From contig PPHI01000099.1 of NCBI GenBank assembly GCA_002901265.1, forward strand, positions 52,278 through 116,277: 64,000 nucleotides of DNA, read 5' to 3'. How positions within the stretch are numbered: position 1 is the stretch's first letter; the number at the start of each line of letters is the position of its first letter. The stretch is from Rhodopirellula baltica (GTDB lineage Bacteria > Planctomycetota > Planctomycetia > Pirellulales > Pirellulaceae). The notes under the pieces are model-generated. The model made no database searches, had not been told where the DNA came from, and worked only from the letters and a program-made list of their open reading frames with translations. Positions 59,501 through 64,000 of this stretch are shown piece by piece. A program made the position numbers and the translations under genes.

Positions 59501-61036
59501 ACCGCGTAACGCCTGCGGATTCTGGCGAATCCAGCCAATCGATTCGGTGACCGACAAGCCATCGGGCAGCGTCGGAATCTTTTGACGAATCGACAACAAG
59601 ATTTGTCGATCGGTATCTTCTGGTGTCGCACTCACAAAGCAGACGACTGTCGAAGACGAAAGCCGCGGCAGCAACCCCGCACGGACGAACGATGACTTCC
59701 CAGATCCTGATTTTCCGTAAATCACGCCGATCCGGAAAGCCGTCTCGTAGTCGCGTGATTCGATACGACGCTTCCAAAACCGGATACTGTCGGGCAAGCC
59801 ATCGCGATCAAACGGCCCTGGCAAAAGCTTGACAAAGTAGTCCGCGTCTTCTTGATCAAATGCGCGGAGCCCACGCGGGACAATTCCCGCCAACAGATCA
59901 GCGCTCTTAGAGCCGTCAGAGCTGATCGTGGGGTCACGACGCACAGTCCCTGTCGGCACCATCGACTTCCATGAATCACTCTCCGAAGCGCGTTCCAGCA
60001 CCCAAGCCAAGTCGTCTGCCAATGCCCCCGCATTTTGATAACGCAACGTGGCCCGCTTGCTGAGCAAACGCATGCAGATCCGTTCAAGCTCCTTCGGTAG
60101 TTCGCGATTGTGTTCTCGCAGCGGAGGCGGCTGGAACCCACAGATCAACTCCAGCGTATCTTCTGGGCTCTCCCCTGCAAACGGACGAGTGCCGCAAAGC
60201 ATCTCGTACATGACCACACCCAAACTGAACAAGTCAGACCGATTATCGACCAAGTGATTCTCACCGCGTGCCTGCTCGGGACTCATGTAGGCATAGGTAC
60301 CGATTTTGCCACTGCGGCGGACCAGGGTTTCGACCTGCATCGCCAACCCAAAGTCGGTCAGGTAACAACGTTCGTTTTCATCAAGCAGCAAGTTAGCTGG
60401 TTTAATATCACGATGGATAATGCCTTCTTGGTGGATGAAATCCAGCGTCTCGGCAACGGACTTCAAAATCGCGACCTTCTGACTTCCCGACCGCGGGGCC
60501 TCGATCCACTTCGATAACGTCTCACCGTCGATAAACTTCGACACGATGTAATATCGATCGTGCAGCTTGCCGACGTCATAGATCGGCACAACTCCGGGGT
60601 GATCCAGGCTTGCGATCGTGCGAGCTTCTTCCAGGAATCGCTCCACGTTGAACGACTTAGACATCCGATGCTGGTGCGGGATCTTAATCGCCACGCGACG
60701 CTGCAATTGCATATCGGTCGCCAGAAAGACGTTGCCAAACCCTCCCGAAGCAAGCCGACGATCAACGCGATAACGTCCGATCTGCGGTCCCGCGCCCAAG
60801 AAGATTTCGTCATCAAAATCGCCTTCGGCTTGCCCGGATGCCTCGGCATCATTGCTGTTGCCAGAAGCATCTCCGTGTACGGTGCGAGTCGTTTTTCCCG
60901 ACGATGAGGCAACGGAAACATCGTCAGAGCCGAGCGTCTGATCGGCGACTCGTGACACCAAATCAGACGGCTGACTGGAGTCTACGGTTGCGTCATCCCG
61001 ACTTTCTTCGTCGAAGGCGCGGGTTTCGTCGGACAT
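56591..61036 (-). CDS. Ser/Thr kinase fused to nSTAND NTPase, membrane helix and SUMF1/FGE domain
   Basis: 1481 residues from the ATG at 61036, which has GGGAG three bases upstream (an open frame continues to 61129). Residues 85-340 are an active Hanks kinase: LASGGFGNVFLATD, RVAIKIPHQH, HRDIKPANLLLDENE, LTDFGLAMQVETLV, SPEQARGENH. Residues 425-620 hold an nSTAND-type P-loop ATPase: GVIYGKSGSGKSSFVRAGLL and Walker B KLLLVIDQFEQWLHAHAG. A membrane helix is near 840 (VVVAVIVSSAMMLGYGWM). Helical HEAT-like repeats follow to about 1230, then a SUMF1/FGE-type domain (TEVTRGEFAEF, YRLLFPDEWEHVCF, GGVREWC, IGFRICRA). Kinase-STAND combinations are predicted biological-conflict or stress switches. Confidence 0.9.
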   Translation of the reverse strand: MSDETRAFDEESRDDATVDSSQPSDLVSRVADQTLGSDDVSVASSSGKTTRTVHGDASGNSNDAEASGQAEGDFDDEIFLGAGPQIGRYRVDRRLASGGFGNVFLATDMQLQRRVAIKIPHQHRMSKSFNVERFLEEARTIASLDHPGVVPIYDVGKLHDRYYIVSKFIDGETLSKWIEAPRSGSQKVAILKSVAETLDFIHQEGIIHRDIKPANLLLDENERCYLTDFGLAMQVETLVRRSGKIGTYAYMSPEQARGENHLVDNRSDLFSLGVVMYEMLCGTRPFAGESPEDTLELICGFQPPPLREHNRELPKELERICMRLLSKRATLRYQNAGALADDLAWVLERASESDSWKSMVPTGTVRRDPTISSDGSKSADLLAGIVPRGLRAFDQEDADYFVKLLPGPFDRDGLPDSIRFWKRRIESRDYETAFRIGVIYGKSGSGKSSFVRAGLLPRLSSSTVVCFVSATPEDTDRQILLSIRQKIPTLPDGLSVTESIGWIRQNPQALRGAKLLLVIDQFEQWLHAHAGQNNTALALALRQCDGEHVQCLLLVRDDFWIGVSCLADELEVELTRSRNLAMLDLFDKRHARRVLAEYGRGYDRLPDQLTKLDSDQSKFLDEAIDGLAVEGKIVPVQLVTFAEIMKGRPWSTKSLQQIGGIDGVGIKFLDESFGPTAPAESRTHVEAVERVLALLLPETGSDLKGATKSEEELRQVAGYGQDRRRFAALLTILDNDLHLITPSDSKLQSKGETRQYQLTHDYLVPAIRGWLNRNLRATMRGRAMLSLADRSEVWNSRKENRHLPSWPEWFKTIVLTRASQWDEKQRRMMNVATKKHVLESVVVAVIVSSAMMLGYGWMVRSRAFAITEQLRTANSDDTTEILDQLEHNAYWSLPLLHEMADQNSAISRAGIHSRLGILHLLGSRSGMVDQLVDASAKINRDSLLVVLSELQRCKLAKRHVEHWWEIAIGEKSDQEEKVNAVLALASFAEDDPRWENQKLAFAEQLLRHMQFHTDEEAIITDHVRSSAQSLYEPFHKLFVEQSDSALGLQAQRILKDVWGGNMDRMIEIFVDSGSETMLPIAGNLDRFSPEVLIPKLHQVIRQNAAANDSDLCPIRQANASAYLLRKRSFSPHLDLLASHANLEIRTQIVERAALLDAPADYVNDLVQMTDDASVKAALLLLLGTSKRENFTQQSLEQSIEIGRSLFVSSPDAELHSAAWWMLGKLERTSQWLDGQMVELAGQKQQGTQDWYINETGQTFIRVDGPKQAIDVCVTEVTRGEFAEFDEEHPLQKDRQEFNRRCPTDQTPVILTDWFDAVAYCRWLTEQEGLGEEDQCYPPTVDEQKGVGIYSDFRRRRGYRLLFPDEWEHVCFGGTESTTFGWGNDPKLVSAYGSKAGQFQVNTSVTSMKPLPTGVFGMYGGVREWCVSRNHANGQQPIRGGDIDDTLADRIRLSHSGSAAKGTYYYSIGFRICRAAELIDEN

Positions 61037-61330
61037 ATGCTCCCGGAACGCAGGTGCGTCATTGCAAAAGGTTCGTCTCTGTCGCCTCGGCTCGGACGGT
61101 GGATCTGACAACGGACCATCACCGACCAAGCGTCACGCTCGGGCATTTCCGAAAAGATAAGTCGCGACACGCAGCCCCAGCGATCTTCGCAAGTGTCCCA
61201 TTCTAGCACAGATGCGAAGCGAACGGACACACCACGTCACGAAACCCCAATCACACTCAACCCCCGATCCAACCTGCAATTTACCCAGCACCGCCCCCCT
61301 CCACAGATAGGCATCGAACCATCACGCACT
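61037..61330. other. Upstream region of the kinase gene, no gene seen
   Basis: 294 bases between the kinase start and the left inverted repeat of the decayed transposase. An open frame of the kinase extends into its first part but looks non-coding. GGGAG for the kinase ATG is at about 61040-61044 on the minus strand. It presumably holds the kinase promoter. Confidence 0.4.
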
Positions 61331-61347
61331 AAAAAGGTGTCAGGACT
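61331..61347 (+). repeat. Left terminal repeat of the decayed element
   Basis: AAAAAGGTGTCAGGACT. The same sequence, with a final C, begins each of two further copies at 63004 and 63064, and its complement ends the decayed element at 61778-61795. Confidence 0.8.
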
Positions 61348-61382
61348 TTTTTTCCCACCCCAGCCTTCGCTAGACTGCTGCG

Positions 61383-61785
61383 ATTCCAAGACCGAAACGT
61401 GCCGACAAGAAAAACGCGATCTACCACGCCCTCAACCGAGGGAATGCACGATCGACGATCTTCCACAAGGACGCCGACTACGAGGCTTTCGAGAATATCC
61501 TTGCCGAAGGGACTCGTCGCTATCCCTGCCGTGTTCTTGCCTACCAACTGATGCCCAACCACTGGCACCCGGTTTTGCAGCCGACCGCCGGGCTGGCTGA
61601 AGCGAGTCAACACGCCGCTGGAAGACAAGGAACGCAACCAGATCCGCTGGTCGATCCGACGGGGCAGTCCGCTGGGCGATAAAGGCTGGGTCGAGTCAAT
61701 TGCCCGTCGCCTAGACCTCGAATCCACCCTCCGCCCGCGCGGCCGACCAAGAAAGAAACCACCCTCACCCCAAAAAGAGTCCTGA
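61383..61785 (+). pseudogene. REP-associated tyrosine transposase pseudogene (start lost, 293-base deletion)
   Basis: Reading from the intact copy at 63116-63811, the start codon is ATT at 61383-61385 instead of ATG. The stretch then matches closely through MPNHWH, here followed by Pro (HWHPVLQPT). It jumps at CCGACCG (61581-61587) to the segment that in the intact copy begins at 63607. The intact copy has CCGACCG at 63314-63320 and again at 63607-63613. One repeat and the 286 bases between are gone, which is 293 bases and not a multiple of 3. The catalytic Tyr segment (LCRYVERN) is lost. The stop TGA at 61783-61785 is within the right repeat. Confidence 0.9.
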
Positions 61786-61796
61786 CACCTTTTTTC
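61778..61796 (-). repeat. Right terminal repeat of the decayed element
   Basis: AGTCCTGACACCTTTTTT is the inverted complement of the left end. It overlaps the stop of the transposase pseudogene. A degenerate form AGTCCTGACAC closes the intact element at 63804-63814. Confidence 0.8.
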
Positions 61797-61811
61797 TAGT
61801 CTAAAGGAAAC

Positions 61812-61949
61812 ATGACCAAAGCAGAATTTTATTTCTTTGGTGGGCACCCACATCAATCTGGAAGTGATACTTCGTACCAAAGTGGTTTCGTCGGCGAATT
61901 AAACAGCAAAGGTTGTTCTTTGTCTGGGCAACACTTTCGCGACGCATGA
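61812..61949 (+). CDS. Small unknown protein in the AT-rich islet
   Basis: 45 residues. AAAGGAAAC stands directly before the ATG at 61812, a good ribosome site. The product is polar and aromatic: MTKAEFYFFGGHPHQSGSDT, then SYQSGFVGELNSKGCSLSGQ, then HFRDA. No family is recognised and it could be chance, but the ribosome site and position 25 bases before the larger unknown gene favour a real gene. Its base composition is clearly more AT-rich than the neighbourhood. The pair may be a small/large cargo unit. Confidence 0.45.
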   Translation: MTKAEFYFFGGHPHQSGSDTSYQSGFVGELNSKGCSLSGQHFRDA

Positions 61950-61974
61950 TTCAAGGCGAAAAAAGCTGCGGCTG

Positions 61975-62991
61975 ATGATGCCTATCGACACCGAGTTCGA
62001 CCAAAAGACGAGTGGGAGCCCGGCTATGATCTCTTCTAGTTTCAGGTTGTGGCTAACTTTTGGAATTTTTTTTTCATACCTCGGAATGGTGACGCGGATG
62101 GATGGCAATGAATATCAGGAAGTCAAATTGAGGCCATGCGTTTCTGAGTTCTCCGGTTATTTCAACATTCCAGAGAGTCAAGTGGTCGACGACGTAGCGT
62201 GTTTGAGAACAACAACAGAGCTTGCAACTTTATTGAAATCAGAGGTGAATTCAGTAATCGACACTGTTCGCGATCGCGCGGTAGCTTGTGGCTTAAGATT
62301 TCCACGAAAGCCAGAAAGTGCTCAAAGCGATTCTGACTTCCTTATTGTTCCGACGGGTGATCGAACGTTAGCGATTGAATGGAGGACTGAGGCTGTTGTT
62401 TCGCTGGATTTGATTAAATCGCTTCAAGAAGTCCTGCGAAAACACTACGAAAATTGGCGCATCGTTCTTTTCGGACTCAACAGAGACGCGTCGTTTGTCG
62501 TCTATCACGATGTCGTGGTTTTTGAGCGATGTATAGCAGGAGCGAATTTGCAAGAGCGATTGTCTACTGCAATGAAGTTAGAGAAAAAGCATGTCGCCGC
62601 GACGACGGGAGAACACGAACGTCAGTACATGCGAGTTTTGCAAATTTTGAGTCGCATGACGTCACACGACCTGGCAAGCAAGCCCCTATCGATCTTGGCG
62701 CACTTTGCGAACTCAAAAGGCAACCGTGAACGCCATGCCGTACGGGTTCTCACCATCGGATCGGAGAGGGCGGCTGAATGGAAAGTTAAAAAAGGCGAAG
62801 TCGCTTACGGAACCAAATCTGAAATAACAAAAGATGGTCGAGTACTTAAACTCTATTCACGCGATCCAGGTACTATTGGTCATCTGTACGAGGTCATAGG
62901 TCCATCAATTCACTTCAACGGACCCACCCTAGAGTTCGTATCGGGAGACGCAACTGCTAACGTAGAATTGCCACCGTCATTCGATGACTGA
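61975..62991 (+). CDS. Unknown protein in AT-rich islet between transposase copies
   Basis: 338 residues from the ATG at 61975; an ATG at 62098 would omit a short hydrophobic stretch (RLWLTFGIFFSYLGMV). The middle reads DFLIVPTGDRTLAIEWRTEA, VSLDLIKSLQEVLRKHYENW, RIVLFGLNRDASFVVYHDVV, and it ends SIHFNGPTLEFVSGDATANV. Codon use is AT-richer than all neighbours and third positions favour A/T, a sign of transfer. I recognise no family. It lies between the decayed element and a remnant plus intact copy of the same transposase, so it may have entered as cargo or by insertion between copies. Confidence 0.68.
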   Translation: MMPIDTEFDQKTSGSPAMISSSFRLWLTFGIFFSYLGMVTRMDGNEYQEVKLRPCVSEFSGYFNIPESQVVDDVACLRTTTELATLLKSEVNSVIDTVRDRAVACGLRFPRKPESAQSDSDFLIVPTGDRTLAIEWRTEAVVSLDLIKSLQEVLRKHYENWRIVLFGLNRDASFVVYHDVVVFERCIAGANLQERLSTAMKLEKKHVAATTGEHERQYMRVLQILSRMTSHDLASKPLSILAHFANSKGNRERHAVRVLTIGSERAAEWKVKKGEVAYGTKSEITKDGRVLKLYSRDPGTIGHLYEVIGPSIHFNGPTLEFVSGDATANVELPPSFDD

Positions 62992-63000
62992 GCGGGAGAA

Positions 63001-63120
63001 GCCAAAAGGTGTCAGGACTCTTTTTTCCTATCCTGGTCTTCGCTAAACTACTGCGGGGAAGTCAAAAGGTGTCAGGACTCTTTTCCACTGGTCCGGACTC
63101 CACTACACTACCGCGATGCC
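63001..63120 (+). repeat. Tandem 60-base duplication of the transposase 5' leader
   Basis: Positions 63001-63060 and 63061-63120 align at an exact 60-base offset. Both carry CAAAAGGTGTCAGGACTCTTTT and then a diverging segment (TTCGCTAAACTACTGCG against CTCCACTACACTACCGCG). The first resembles the leader of the decayed element at 61 kb (CTTCGCTAGACTGCTGCG) and stops just before the start codon. It is therefore a third, 5'-only, remnant of the family. Confidence 0.75.
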
Positions 63121-63811
63121 AAGACCGAAACGTGCCGACGAGAAGAACGCAATCTACCATGCCCTCAACCGAGGGAATGCGCGGGCGACGATCTTCCACA
63201 AAGTTGCCGACTACGAGGCTTTCGAGAATATCCTTGCCGAAGGGACTCGCCGCTATCCTTGCCGAGTTCTAGCTTACCAGTTGATGCCCAATCACTGGCA
63301 TCTGGTTCTGCAACCGACCGAAGATGGCGGGATGAGCCATTTCCTGCGGTGGGTCAGCCTGACGCACACGATGCGATACCACGCCCACTACCAAAGCGCC
63401 GGTGAAGGGCACGTCTACCAGGGAAGATTCAAAAGCTTCCCGGTCCAAGATGACGATCATTTCCTCACCCTCTGTCGCTACGTCGAACGCAACGCGATGC
63501 GGGCCGGACTAGTGACAAAAGCGGAAGACTGGCGGTGGGGATCGCTTTATCGCTGGAACCAGTCAAGCGAGCCCAACCCAAAGCTTCTCTCCCCCTGGCC
63601 GATCCGCCGACCGCCGGGCTGGCTGAAGCGTGTCAACACGCCGCTGGAAGACAACGAACGCGACCAGATCCGCTGGTCGATCCGACGAGGTAGCCCGCTG
63701 GGCGATGCGGGCTGGGTCGAGTCAATTGCCCGCCGCCTAGACCTCGAATCCACCCTCCGCCCGCGCGGCCGACCAAGAAAGAAACCACCATCACCACAAA
63801 ACGAGTCCTGA
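63116..63811 (+). CDS. REP-associated tyrosine transposase (Y1_Tnp, RAYT-like)
   Basis: 231 residues. HUH motif MPNHWHLVLQPTEDGGM (His-x-His at about residue 60) and catalytic Tyr in FLTLCRYVERNAMRAGLV near residue 122, with GHVYQGRFKSFPVQDDDH in between, are the standard RAYT/IS200-like set. The C-terminus is basic (RRLDLESTLRPRGRPRKK). RAYTs nick single-stranded palindromic ends and move REP-like repeats. The stop overlaps the right repeat AGTCCTGACAC. All catalytic residues are kept, so it should be active, unlike the 61-kb copy. Confidence 0.93.
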   Translation: MPRPKRADEKNAIYHALNRGNARATIFHKVADYEAFENILAEGTRRYPCRVLAYQLMPNHWHLVLQPTEDGGMSHFLRWVSLTHTMRYHAHYQSAGEGHVYQGRFKSFPVQDDDHFLTLCRYVERNAMRAGLVTKAEDWRWGSLYRWNQSSEPNPKLLSPWPIRRPPGWLKRVNTPLEDNERDQIRWSIRRGSPLGDAGWVESIARRLDLESTLRPRGRPRKKPPSPQNES

Positions 63812-63814
63812 CAC
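63804..63814 (-). repeat. Right end repeat of the intact element
   Basis: AGTCCTGACAC is the inverted complement of GTGTCAGGACT at 63068-63078. The T-tract of the 61-kb right end is missing here. Confidence 0.6.
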
Positions 63815-63910
63815 AATACTGTTCGGCACGGAATTTGCGCAGTCACAATAGGGCAACCAGGGGCTTTGGGCGGAGTTGCGCGTCGAGCGATGACATGACA
63901 TACTTTGTTG

Positions 63911-64000
63911 GTGAGACAACCACCTGACACCGCCGACGATTCTAGGAAGATCAACGCTTCGGACATCACCGGGCTAAAGTTCTTTCGAAAGGTCAAGCCG
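63911..64000 (+). CDS. Possible 5' end of another gene, perhaps an IS4-type transposase
   Basis: An open frame starts at a GTG (63911; TTGs at 63905 and 63908) after an in-frame stop at 63896 and runs 30 codons to the edge: VRQPPDTADDSRKINASDIT, then GLKFFRKVKP. The last part resembles the N-terminus of DDE transposases seen in planctomycetes (xxLKFF-x-KxxPLL). The match is too short to be sure, and no terminal repeat was identified. Confidence 0.35.
   Translation, partial: MRQPPDTADDSRKINASDITGLKFFRKVKP

Larger units (their letters stand above)
61331..61796 (+). mobile_element. Decayed REP-associated transposase element with terminal inverted repeats
   Basis: Left end AAAAAGGTGTCAGGACT at 61331-61347, and right end AGTCCTGACACCTTTTTT at 61778-61795, are inverted complements of about 17 bases. 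Between them is a 403-base copy of the transposase gene at 63116-63811. The element resembles the intact one at 63 kb and shares its 5' leader. It is non-autonomous now. Confidence 0.85.

Noticed and set aside
61193..61600. Plus-strand 135-residue frame over the decayed element
   Set aside because: It runs through the inverted repeat and is out of frame with the transposase remnant.
1..64000. CRISPR array, tRNA or rRNA genes, prophage modules
   Set aside because: I found no regularly spaced repeats, no cloverleaf-like tDNA that I could fold by eye, and no phage structural genes. A computed scan could still find a tRNA.

Overview
The window looks like chromosomal DNA of a planctomycete, most likely a marine Pirellulaceae member close to Rhodopirellula. 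This rests on family content: a PSCyt1/DUF1549/DUF1553 protein next to a DUF1501 protein, a DUF1559 prepilin-like protein, DUF1080, a BlaI/M56 pair, CRTAC1/ASPIC beta-propellers, a DUF5690 transporter and a Ser/Thr kinase fused to other domains. Base composition is moderately GC-rich and codon use is even, except in a visibly AT-richer islet near 61.8-63.0 kb. I saw no rRNA, tRNA or CRISPR array.

Layout. 1-12.75 kb (mostly minus): a UPF1/SMUBP2-type helicase cut by the window edge, a DUF1080 protein, a MacAB-like export operon (adaptor with EF-hands, ATPase, permease), then a histidine kinase, HlyD adaptor, giant FtsX permease and lipoate-ligase-like operon. 12.9-16.8 kb (plus): two transporters and a small methyltransferase. 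16.8-19.65 kb (minus): two related CCFG proteins and a CPFC protein. 20.0-30.2 kb: a tyrosine-rich secreted peptide, a degenerate sigma-54-activator-like regulator with a coupled unknown gene, a sugar isomerase-like protein, a PAP2-like protein, a DUF1559 protein, BlaI plus M56 peptidase, and a GT2-ArnT fusion.

30.5-42.0 kb (plus) is the most unusual region. It is a tightly packed run of genes, several overlapping by 4 bases: a histidine-rich membrane protein, a small membrane protein, a FixH/YtkA-like lipoprotein, a FixG/NapH-like polyferredoxin, a secreted protein whose mature form probably begins with His, a TPR/FG-GAP/ASPIC protein (frameshifted here), a second ASPIC propeller and an RnfD/NqrB-like membrane protein. 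An alginate-export-type porin and a clear intrinsic terminator follow. I read it as an envelope electron-transfer and possibly copper-handling system that exports large propeller proteins. Its function is unknown to me.

42.0-46.6 kb is a divergent phosphonate-catabolism locus: HAD hydrolase, FAD oxidoreductase and DUF5690 carrier on minus, Zn alcohol dehydrogenase on plus. 46.7-54.4 kb carries a frameshifted gamma-glutamyltransferase, a TerB-like protein, a phosphodiesterase and the planctomycete DUF1549/DUF1501 pair. 54.4-61.0 kb (minus) carries a CheW protein split by a CZB domain, a glycosyltransferase-like protein and a kinase-nSTAND-SUMF1 giant.

61.3-64.0 kb is a mobile-element zone. 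A decayed REP-associated tyrosine transposase (start codon lost, 293 bases deleted between short direct repeats) and an intact copy flank an AT-rich islet with one small and one larger unknown gene. A possible further transposase begins at the right edge. Two frameshifts, at about 36571 and 47965, are both consistent with one missing base, so sequencing error is a live explanation for each.
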